NCBI GenBank assembly: GCA_030068075.1
Contig: CM057844.1
Span: 4,216,001 to 4,280,000, forward strand
Direction of reading: 5' to 3'
Length of the DNA stretch: 64,000 bases
From: Paguma larvata
Lineage: Eukaryota > Chordata > Mammalia > Carnivora > Viverridae
Under the pieces are notes generated by a model, which was given only the letters and a program-made list of their open reading frames with translations, did no database searches and was not told where the DNA came from. This document shows positions 23,213 to 35,200 of the stretch, in pieces. Position 1 is the first letter of the stretch; the number at the start of each line of letters is the position of its first letter. A program made the translations under genes and the position numbers.

Positions 23213-26200
23213 CTGAAAATAAGCAAAAGCAAGAGTTTATTTTCTGGATTAACATCTCTGCAAATAAATTAATTTTACACAATTCTGGAAAAACACACCA
23301 TAAAGAAGCTGAGTATGTCTTAAAAATGTATCACACGGAAAGTGTCTCATGAATAGGTGCTCTGGGTCCCCAGTTTTATGCAAAGCTCATTGCAAAGTTG
23401 GACTCCAGCACAAATGCTACTGCTGAAAACTACCTAAATGAGCCACAACAGTCACTTAAACTCCTTAAAATATACATAAATGAACTACAGTTAAGTGTTC
23501 TGTGTAGACGACTAGTGGTTCTCAGTCTTCCCTGCCATCCCTGGCAGTAATTCAAGCCACACTGTGTAGTAAGATGCCTACATCGTCTTTAGACATATTA
23601 CATTAGAAAAGTCATTTTGCTTAACTAAGGCAAAAAGTCAGTTGAGACCTAATGAACTACTTATTTTAAGGATTTTTTGGGGACTTATTTAGCTATAAAT
23701 TATAGCATATTAAGTAATACATTAGATTATTACATGAACAATTACTGGTGATGTTCACAACATATCCTAATAGGCTTGCAAATAACATTTCTGTACAACA
23801 TAAGATTCCATCAAAATTCCCTTTCTAGGCTTCCAGGAGTCTGAAATAGACTGCCCTGCCCCCATTATGTTACTGAGTAGTTTAAATTATGAGTCATATG
23901 ATCCTCACTAAATATAGTGGATCATAATTACATTGTTTTCAACAATGAACTTCTGCAATTTAATAGGGTTTCGAAACCTGTGATTTAATAAAAAGTATCT
24001 CCATGAAAAAGAGATTGAGAGAAAGAAATGTATTTCTAAAAGGTCCTAAAAGAATTATAAATTTACCAACTGATTTATATCCTCTAAGTGAATAATTATT
24101 TTACCTGCTGTAATAGCAGACAGTCCCTTACAGAGAAAAACTCCTCTGAAGGAGATGGGAAACATGATAAACCAGGACCAGGACAGGGCAGCCAGGCCCC
24201 AGCTCTGCCACGGGGTGCAGGCGCCATGGGGTTTCAGTTTCCGACTTGGAACATGAGGTGTTCGGACTTAAAATTCTCCAGGGTTTCTTCTAGTTTATAA
24301 GTATGTCCCCATTTCAATAATACTCATTATTTAGACAGCCTGTGGCATCATCCCATCGACTTTCTAACATAAACAGTCTCAAACCATTGATATGATTTTT
24401 AGACATCTTGGGCTGACAGTGTTCAAAGAAAAAGTCTATGAACAGATTTTAATGGATTATAACAAAATTCTCTCAAAAGATAATTAAAATGATTATTTTC
24501 TTGTGAAGTGAACAGACTTATAAGAATACATACAAAGAAGTATAAATTTTTTTTTTCTTAGCTGTCAAAAGAGCAGTCTTACACAAAGGGATGCATGGCA
24601 AGAACCTGCCTAAGAAAATTAATATTTGAAGCACTGCAAAAGGCCTGTAGGCAGTACCAGGTAAGCAATCTTAAAACCACTTCACATGACTGCAGGTGCC
24701 AAACTCCATGAACACCACACACTCTAAAACACTAAATCGCAGCATTCTAACCCTGTTCTCTAGCTAGGATTTGATTGTAGAGCATGTAAATACTGACCAA
24801 GGGTATCAAATGGCGGGGGACAAATAGACAGAGGCAAACAGACCTCTGGCTTAAATATTGCTGAAACGGGATGCTTTATAGAGAAGGAAATGGAAGCTTA
24901 GACATACTAAATACATTTGTCTAGGAATTATTATACTCATTGAACATACAGCTATTTAAATTTAGTAAAAAAGAAAAAAAAACAAGATGTGGGAAATGAA
25001 AGAGAAATTTCTTTCCATGAAAAAGGGCATCTGATGAATCAAGACAGGAGACTTCTAAGATGGGTAAGGTACAGTTGAAAGGTTAGATTCTTACTTTCAG
25101 CTTCTAGAACATTAACATCTATTATAAGATCTAGTTTCTACTCAAAGAACATCCTTAAAGGATAAAAAAATAGGTTTTGACAACTGATTGTGCTAAATAC
25201 CAATGACTGGTATGATTAAAAGAGCCTTGGGGATAAAGATTCTTCAGCATCTTCGTGGTGTAACAGATTTAGTAAGGCAGATTATAACCCTATATACATT
25301 TTAGAATGAGGGATCCAAGTTCAGCTGAGCTACTCTATCAGGAACCTTACCCAGAAAGGTTTTTAAGAAAATATGCTGCCACGCCTAGAGGCATGGCTAA
25401 GTATAAAGTGAGCAGCATGCTTTTCGTCCCATGGCCCACACTGTATCACCTGTCTCCCTCCACGGTCATCACGTCTGGGTGGATACCCGCCGGGTCCAGC
25501 TAGCATCTGGTACTGGTTTGGCTGGAAGGGTGCATTTTGGGTTTGGAGCATCCGGTTCCACGGCAGCAGAGGTTCAGCCCCGACGCCTCTGTGAAGAAGT
25601 ATCATGTTGGCATTAGAAGTCAAACCTGTTATACAGCCCAGAGTCTCAAACTGGCCAGCATCATCTCCAAATCTTAGGACAATCTAATTTGCCTGCATTT
25701 GTCAAATAGGACATACAGTACCAGAGTGACCTTTATGTCCCTCATATTCAATACACTCTAACATGTTCCATAAAAGTATCAGCATTTTTTAAAAAGGTAC
25801 TTCAACTCAATTGAATCAGAAAGATAGGACTTAAAATACTTTGTTCATTTCAACTGTGAAATTTCCTTTCGGTCACCTAAAGATTTGGACCCAAGATCAC
25901 CAAGCTGGCTACATTTAAGATGCTATCCAAAGAGTAAACATGTACAAGACAGGAAAATGGGCTTGATTTTTAAAAATGTCTAGACTCGTTCTTGGAGTCC
26001 ATTCTTTCTAGTTAATTGCGGGTTGTAAATGAATTCTTACTGCTCAGTATTTTGAATCTAGGGTAGGGGACTCGGCTGTTTTTTCCCATCCATTATTCTG
26101 CTCAATATGTCAGAAGGTCTGATCGGGAGGAAATCTTTTCAAGTCCTATTGATGCAGCTTTCGATTGACCATGGTGACCTAGCAACATGAGCACTAATTG

Positions 26201-29200
26201 GCACAGGCTGACGGGCATCTGGTGTACAGTTTACGTGGGAACACAGATTCAGCAGCTATTACAACCCGGTTTGCGGCCCAGATTACTAGTCAAAAGAAAT
26301 GTTTTAATTGTCTTCAAGTGCCTATTTTAACTTTGCAGACACAAAGCAACAGGTATGCTGTATTAAATCATAATTTAAAACTGTCACATAAACAATGTAG
26401 CAAAGATACACCTTCTAAAGGCAATCACCATTTAAGATACAACTTTCTCCTTGAGACATTTTCCTCATCTTCCATTTTACAGAACAGTCACTACAAAGAA
26501 TAAACAGAAGCAAAATTCTCCAATATATTTCAACACCAGATGCTTTGGGGCCATTACAGACATTAGGAAAAATTATAATGAAACTTTAAAATTGCTAAAG
26601 CACTGACTCATGTTAACAGTAACCGTATCAGCACATGAATTTCACTTCCCAGATCTTAGGGGTGGGAGCTCAAAGTTGGGCTTACTGGGCAGTCCAATCT
26701 TCTCACAGCTATTCAAGCTTTGATCAATCCATCCTCTCCACACTCCTACTCTCCTTGCCTTCTCTTGGAACCTTTTTTTATTTTTTAAACACCAAAGACA
26801 ATTCTTTCTGTGTGATGGCTCAAAGAATGACTCTCTGAAAAACTCTAGAGAAGCCAGCCAGTGCTGTTCTCTAGTTAGTGGTGAAACCAGAACTCTAATA
26901 AACATAAACTGCTGTGAGTGAATCAAAATAAAATAAAAAAATCTGTACCTCAGAAAGAATATCCATATATTTAGGGCTTTTAATTATTTTTCAGGTTCAT
27001 TATTAATACAAATATATTTTAGCAAGAATAGCTCTGCACAGAGATAGGAATAGTCTCTTCTGGTCTCTGCATGAAGGAGGGGTTAATGTTTTGTACTATA
27101 ACCAAGGAGGCTCATCAAAACTAGGCCATTAACACAAAACCCACATGCCAAAAATGCAACTCACACATTGTGCTAACTGTAATCAACTTTTCTTTTCAGT
27201 TCTGCAATGATCGAACTCACTCAACTGACCTTCTGGAAAACCTACTGGCATGGATGGCACAGATTATAAATGCCATTTTACATTAAATTATGTTTTAAAA
27301 ATAAGTTAGAAACAAAACCAAAATTTAAAAACACAAAGTTTTCTCTTTGTTCAAAATACTTAAAACATTTTTGACTGTTTTAATAAAAATAATTTAGTTG
27401 AAATTAAACAGAAAAAACAGTAAGAGGGACAGGTATTACCCTCTTTTCCTTTTTACTGGCAGAGAGTCCCTTATTTTCCACAAGTTTACCATATTTTTGT
27501 ATTGATTATATTAATTTGCAAATAGTTACAAGTAAAATTTGCCTTCTATTTAAATCCGGGACAGAAGCATTGAGGTTGACAGATCTTAACTATTTTAAAT
27601 TAGTAGCTATCTATTGAGGCAACTTATCTGAGGCGTTTGGCATCACGGATGGCCACATTTTTTTTTTTACATTATTGTCAATGTTCTATTTTTTAATATT
27701 TATTTAAAAAAATTTTAATTCCAGTATAGTTAACATACAGTGTTACATTAGTTTCAGGTGTACAATATAGTGACTCAACACTTCCATATATCACCCTGAG
27801 CTCATCAGGACAAGTGTACTCCTTAATCCCCATCACCTATTTGCCCCACCCCCCCCTTCACCTCCCCTCTGGTAATCATCAGATTGTTCTCTATAGTTAA
27901 GAGTCTGTTTCTTGGTTTTTGTCTACGGCAACAATATTCGTAAGTTTCTAAATTTCTGTTTTGGAAAGTAGCTGGCAATGTGAAGTAACTACTACCAATT
28001 TGGATATTTTTAATTTATATATATGGCAGAATTTTTAAAGATGTTCCAAGACCAAGCTTAATGGCCTTATGTTAAAAACTAAATGGCCCTCTTGATTATG
28101 GCCAGAAAAGAGAAGCCCTCCACTGGGAAGAATTACACAGACAACAGGGCAGAAATCAAATGCTCTGTTTACCATTAACTCAAAGTTAGCAATGGCTTGT
28201 GTATGTGTGTGGAGGTGGGGGGTGTGGGGGGAGAAGCAGTGTTCCTATTGCATTTTTAAATAAACATATGGATTACAGATACTATCTCAAAGTAAGAAAA
28301 AATTCAAGAAATCATGTATTTCAGCAAAATAATGTAAACATTTTCTCTTCTAGCAGGGTTCTCAACCAAACACTCAAAATCGTGTGGCAGGCAAGTACTG
28401 AACTAACAAAGGATCAGTAAAACTGGTTCCAGTAAGAATTCTACTACTTGCTAGTTGTGACACCTCAGCAAAGTCAAAGTGACTGCCAGTGCATATTTTC
28501 TCCTCTACACCTCGAGAAGTCAGAGTGGCCAGACTGGCAAGTGCTACAGAAGTGAGCGATGCACTGGCATCTGCTAACAGGCTAATGCACGAGTCTAGGA
28601 AGGCTGAATTCAAATTCTGGTTTCTTCAGGAATAAATGGCATGTTTCTTAAATGACCACGGTCTAAGACATAAGACAGACTTCTATTAAGCTCACACTTA
28701 ACATTTACTTTAAGGTATGATTTAGGGTAAAACTAAACCAAAAACGAATGCCCCACAAAACCTGCCCCTAATCTGCAGGGTTCACAAAGGCAGTCAGCAT
28801 AATTCCAGGGCAGAAGAACAAAAACCCGATGGACATCAGGACAATGGTGATGATCTCAGAGAATCTTTTAGTGTGCAGAGGGAAGGAGAGCCGCTGGGAA
28901 TGAAGAAAGAGCGCTCCTCAGAAGTAGAAGGAGATCCTTTACTTCCTTTAAGTCCCCGCAGCTTTACTATAATATTATGCTCAGATCAGTGTTCTCGTGA
29001 ATTCTGCTCATTCAAGTGAAAGTTTCTTAGTAAAGAATGCTATGAAAGAGAAACCTTATGTATTCTGTGTTCCTAGGTTTCCTCATCTGTAAAAACAAAA
29101 TCTACTTCAAAGCGTTGCTAGGAAGAATAAATGAAGTCATGTTTCTAAAGGTGTATTTATACAGTGCAGATACATCCTAGGCAGACAACAAACATCAGTG

Positions 29201-32200
29201 ATTATTAACAATATGGGAAGGAAGTTGAGAAACTACGTGAAAATCAAACTCAACAAACTTAATGCAGAAGGATGGTTATTTAAAATGACATCAGTTCTGA
29301 TGTGGTCATTTGTAATTAAGTTAAGATTTACCCCTTACTCATTTAATTTATTTGAAAATGGTCTTATCTCGATGATGCTTAATAGTGCATATGATGTGCT
29401 CTAAGCACTTACACTGAACAAAATATAAATACAGGCATTGTATCAGTCATCTGAAAATGAAAAAGAAGCTTGCACTAAGTAGTTGATACTATTAAAGCAA
29501 CTGAGTAACATGATTTCTTTTATCTTCTTGAAGAAAATAATGAAATGATGTTTCGGAATGTCTAAAGAAAGTTTTCTTCAAAGGGGAGCATCAGTTATAA
29601 CCCTGTTCCTAACAGATTTTATTCATTTCAGATGTGAACAGATCAGAATGCTAAAACGGTAAAGGCGAGGAAAACAAAACATTAGAATTGGGAAGGCCAA
29701 GAGGGAAAACTTACTATGGACTTAATTGGTTTCTGAATTTACTGACGCTGGCAAAACCAGCATAAAATGATAGATCTGAAAGTTGCCCTCTTTAAAAAAT
29801 TATTCTACAGATGTTACTATAATTATTCATAACATGTCTAGCTGTCTTGTCGTGTAGAGACCACCTGACTTAGGATCACACAACTTATCAATGAAAGAAC
29901 ACAAGTCAAACATCCCTCGTTATTAAACCATGTCACACTCTTCCTAGTCCGCGGTACTTATTAGACTGCAGATCCCATAATCCTCTTCTGAGTCCCTTCT
30001 GCATTTAATTCAGTTCAGTCTTAAGTAGTTAAAGAAACTGTTTTCAGTGGCAACTAATAACTACTGACCTACAGTGACACGGCCCTACAATAGGCTTGTC
30101 AGCCCTGAAAAAGTTGTACCAAAGAAGCTGATTAGGACTTCAAGAGGTTTGTAGCAAGAATCAATGGTCGGTCTGTACTAATGCTGTGTTGTCCGCACAG
30201 AAATGATAAAAGTGAAACACCATTAGTTATGCCTCATTAAGCTGCACAACCCTTCTAAAAAGAAATTTGTTTAGCCTGACCAAAATCTAATACAATTTTA
30301 AGCTCTCTGTGTTGCATTTTTCAGGGCACCTTAAAACATTCAATAAAATAAAGGCCAAGGACCAAGAAAGGTAGGAAAGTATATAAACAGGAGTCTTTTA
30401 CTTCAACGTGTTAGCCATCTATTTTCCTAAAGGACAACACATCGGAAACTGTTTAGAGGAACAAAGTACATTTCAAACCATGGAGAAAGCCCAAACCTCA
30501 AATGTTGATGTAGAAAAATACTTAAAAGTCATGTCTACTTTAATATTACCTGTCAAATCTTTGTTGCTGGAAAAGGGGAGGAGGACCCCGCCAGGAATCC
30601 TGGGGCCTCATATCTGAAAAATAAACAGGGAAGGGTTAACAGAAAATTTTAAGAAGTAATCAAAACTATAAAAACACTAGAAGAGAACAAAGGCAGTAAT
30701 TCCTCTGACAAAGGACACAGGACCTTTTTTCTAGATAGGTCTTCTAAGGCAAGGGAAACAAAAGCAAAAATAAACTATTGGGACTATATCTGAATAAAAA
30801 GCTTCTGCAGAGCAAAGGAACAAAACTGTTTTCTGTTAATCAACAAAACAATCTAGTGATAGTTGCAAATCATTAATATAAAGGGTTAGTATGCAAAATA
30901 TATAAAGAACTTCTACAACTCAACACTAAAAAAAAAAAAAAAAAACCAAAACAACCACAATCCAATTAAGAAGTAATCACGATTCAGCTAATTATATATT
31001 TTTATAATTAAAAATTCTTGAAAAAAAATCTGTGACAGAATATAAACCAAATAAACTAGCATAATTATACACAATGTAAACGTAAAAACATACAAAATCA
31101 ACCAGGTCAGTAAATTTTTTGCTTTACTATTCCTCCTTTGATAATGAAACATAGTTTTAGGAACTCTGGTTTTTATACTCTCATTTCTCTCTCAGTGCCT
31201 ATGAATGTGTGCATGTGCATGTAAAGGTATATATTTTTTACATTTTTAAATACTGTGCAAAAGAAAGGTAAAGATCTAGGTTCTTTGCCATAAATACAAA
31301 TTGAAAGAATAGTAACTTCAAGAGAAATCCTGAAATTTTCCCCCTAAGCACAGAAACTGGAAAGAACCCTGCCTCACCTAGCTATTATAAAGCAGAGCCC
31401 ACACATCTCTCCAACACAGGCCAGGAAGACGCTAATAAAGGGACCACCCACTTGTCTATTGTTTTGAGTCAAACCTCTCTTCCCCTAACACAAAGCTGAA
31501 TTGGCAATATCTGACTCCAAGAAACAATTACATGGCTGCTGGTTCTGCACGTAAAGGAGCTGAAAGGAGCAGCCCCAAACACTGGTCAGGCGAGCGCTCA
31601 GTGGCTCAGAAGGTTGGTGTTAACCAACTGCCGCTCCGCTCCCGTCTCCAGTCTTGCAGTCACCTTGGCCGCCCTTCAGCGGAGTCCATGTGTGACCTAA
31701 TTAAAACAGGTGGTTCCAGGAGTTGTCTAATGAGTTCACTGTGTGAGGACGGTAACCTCCTCCAGACTCCCGAGACCCAAGGACAACAAGGCTTACCATA
31801 ATGTATTCAGGCTCACATTTTAATGGAAACACAAACTAGAAACATGCTTTTCAAAATTACTTTCTTAAAGGAAAGAAGAAATGAAAGCTTATCTCTGGTT
31901 AGACCAAAAAAATACAGTCTGGGTTTACTTAAAAAAAAAAAAAGAAAAAGGGAAAAAGAAAAGTAGAATTGTGCTTGGAAGAAAGTCCCACAAAGGAGAC
32001 TATGGAACAAGTAGAGGATCTGGCTGTTCCCATGTTCCAGTCTGAACAACCCTCTACTACTACTTTAGACCCCCCTGACCTCGACAAGGCTGACCATGCC
32101 ACCTGAAGAAAGTTTCTTACGTGGAGAGGTGACCCTTGGTCAGGGCAAGGGGGCAGCCATAGCCTACTGCTCCTCGGCCAGTACAAGCATCCAGTAGCTA

Positions 32201-35200
32201 AACCCAGAAGAAATGCTTCTCTTAGAAAGGAGCGGGAAAACTTCACCACCATTATTTTCATGCAGAAGCCCATTTTGAATTAAAATGTGGCACCTCTAGT
32301 CAATTTCAATTAAATCCCTTTTTTCCTCTTAAAATCCAGACTAGTAATGGTCACATTGAGGAACACTGCTGAGGAGTTTCCACAGCGGTCATTAGATACT
32401 CCAAACCTGAATAGGAACTCACGAGGCTCATCACCATGCGACCCACAGAAAACAGGGCAAGAAAGAGCCCTACAGGCCCAGAATAACTTCTGAATCACTA
32501 CTACAGGCCAAACACAATCAGAAAAAAAATCATAATCATAAAAGGTAAAAACAGAGATTTTTACAAAAACAGCAATCATCATTTGTATGATTTATTCCTA
32601 TGGAAAAATGTAAGCCACACTTACCTCAACACATACATGACTTTCCACACATTACCATTTATAAGAAAGTGACCTACTGAAAGTAAAATCAACTTTTGGG
32701 CCACTTTCTCTGATCATTACTTTGTTAAACTTGAAGTCCATTGGTCTATTCAGATACTGTACGCAAATTAGTTTAGTGAGAATTAGTTTAAATGTTTCCA
32801 GAAGTATTTTAAGTGTCTTAATATACAAAATTAACTTAACAAAAGTCAAAGGAAATACAGTGAATTTCATTTGATCCCTGTCTAGCTCTGTACTTCACAC
32901 GTCTATGTCCCAGAATCACTGGGGTTATTAACCCTGGAAACATGTCCCTTTTTACCATGAAGACTGAATTCTGTGATTCTGGTTCCACAGAATACATATT
33001 CTGCATGGAACTTACAGAAGCTTCCACACAGGATCCCTAATAAATTTAAAATCAAGTGAAGATAATAAAAAGATACTCTACATTTAGAAAAACCTTCAGA
33101 AATGCTTCCCCTAATGTTTCATGACCAATAAAGGGAGAAAAAAAGTTGTATATTTTCTCCTAGAAACAGTACAGAGGGAAAGTCACCATTATCAGGAATA
33201 CATATTCATTAGATTCAAATATGCTACAGGTTCGATTAAGCACAACAAAATTTGTAAGTAGAACTGGAATATAAAGTTCATTAAGTATGAATACTTTCTT
33301 TGCAAAGAAGGAACCCTCTAAATAGTCTACCCATATAACTGTAAGTGCCTAGACAAATGGCCAAAGTCCCTATTCCATCACTTTTAGTATAAAAGGGACT
33401 TCCCACTCTACTTTGCTTTTACTATTTCTCACCTCCAGAACAAGTGTTTTCACATAAGTAAACTCAGCACATGCAAAAACTATAGTTTTTTTTGTTCGTT
33501 AAAACCTAAGCAAATTTCCTAAGATGTAAAAATTCTGTTAACACAATTGTTAAAACATATCTTGCTTTCAACTCATAAAATAAAAATAAAAAGAACCAAA
33601 GAAAATCTTCAAGGCTACTTTTAAACAAATCTCTTCATGTGGCTCTGAGAAATATATATATCCCTTAAGTATTCAGAAAGCAGAAATATTTCCTGGCTGA
33701 TAAGTAATGAAGTAGAAGGTAAAACAAACTTATTATCATTCATTTGTATGGCTCTAACAGAAGATTCATTTGAGAGGGAGAAAAAAAAATTCTGAGGTAG
33801 TGAATTGCACTTCAGAAAGGTACAGGCGAGAGAGGAAAAATGACAGTTAATTTTTTCCTTTGGTCTTTAAAAACTTATCTCTTTTCTACAGCTCTAAGGC
33901 CATATAAGCCAAGGCTTCACCAATAGCTCCTCAAGTGACAATTTACCTAATCAGTATGGCAATTACAGGGAAGATTTCATGTTTACTGATTGCACTAATC
34001 AAAAATCACTTTTCAAATGTGGCTAATTGACAAGTTTACCAACTGAAATGAAGTGAAGTGACATACTGGGTTCTCTGGGTTGCAGAAATGAAATGCTTTA
34101 TTCGCATGGAGTACTCAAGGCTGTACTTGACTCCAAGTTATCAGTACCCGAGCAATTACTCATCAGGCAAAAATTGACACATCAAAGGCAAATCACAAAC
34201 CAACAGTGAGAAACACCTACAGCAGACAGAGACTTTGACCAAAGGGCCTGTCTTGAGTGTTATTTTGTACCACATTAAGAAAACAGCTATGACAGTACAT
34301 TTAAAAAAATTAAATGGTGCACAGAGGAGGGCACTTGTTGGGATGAGCACTGGGTGTTATATGGAAACCAATTTGACAATAAATTATTTAAAAATAAAAA
34401 AAAATTAAATGGCTTAGATCTCAATTTTACTAAAGCTATTTCTGACCAAATTTTACAGTTCAAGATTCTATAATAAAGAAGGCTGATTTTCTATCATTTT
34501 TATTTTTAAATATTTACTTTGAATTATTTTTTTAAATATTATTTATATATTATATATTTAAATATTTTAAAATATTTATTTGTGTGAGCTGGGGAGGGGC
34601 AGAGGGAGAAAGAACATGGAGCCTGACATGGGGCTCAATGCTACAAACCATGAGACCATGACCTGAGCCAAAATCAAGAGTCAGTCACTTAAATGACTGA
34701 GCCACTCAGGCACCCTGAGGTTTCCTTTCTTGACAGCAGGCAGCATTTCTCTGAGGTCATCATGTTAACTGTGACCAATTTACTATCCTGCAGTGACCAT
34801 TCTAGATTAGGACAATTATTACCAAGGAATAACTTGTGAAATGACATGGCTGCTTTCAAGGAAGTCTACTCTCAGAACTGCAAGCTTTTCTAGGTTCTCT
34901 TATAACCAAGGGCAATTAAAATTCATTAACTTATCCGAATTCTTCTTAAACTTTACAGTTCTGGGTTATACTCAGATGACTCCTACTTTTCTCTCTCCAA
35001 CCCTCTCCTTTCTGTTGAGCAAGAATCAGACTCATATTACTAACTACCAGCAGATGACTTCAATGTCTTCGGGCACGTCAACGTGCACAAAAATCAGACT
35101 CAGCATATTCTTCCATATTCCTTTACTCTCTTGGGTTTCCAAATTCTCACTAGTCACCCAGGTGTCCACAGTGCACAAGTGAGCCTCAACTTCTCTCCCT

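Larger units (their letters stand above)
25589..30549 (-). other. XRN2: XRN2 intron between window exons 11 and 12
   Basis: 5.0-kb intron. It contains an L1 3'UTR fragment (27692-27922), the unexplained exon-like segment at 28768-28893 and a MIR-like fragment at 29070-29215. The rest shows nothing recognisable. Confidence 0.85.

Noticed and set aside
31929..32273. 114-codon minus-strand frame in an XRN2 intron
   Set aside because: It ends in a poly-Phe run from an A-tract, shows no family similarity that I recognise and no splice context.
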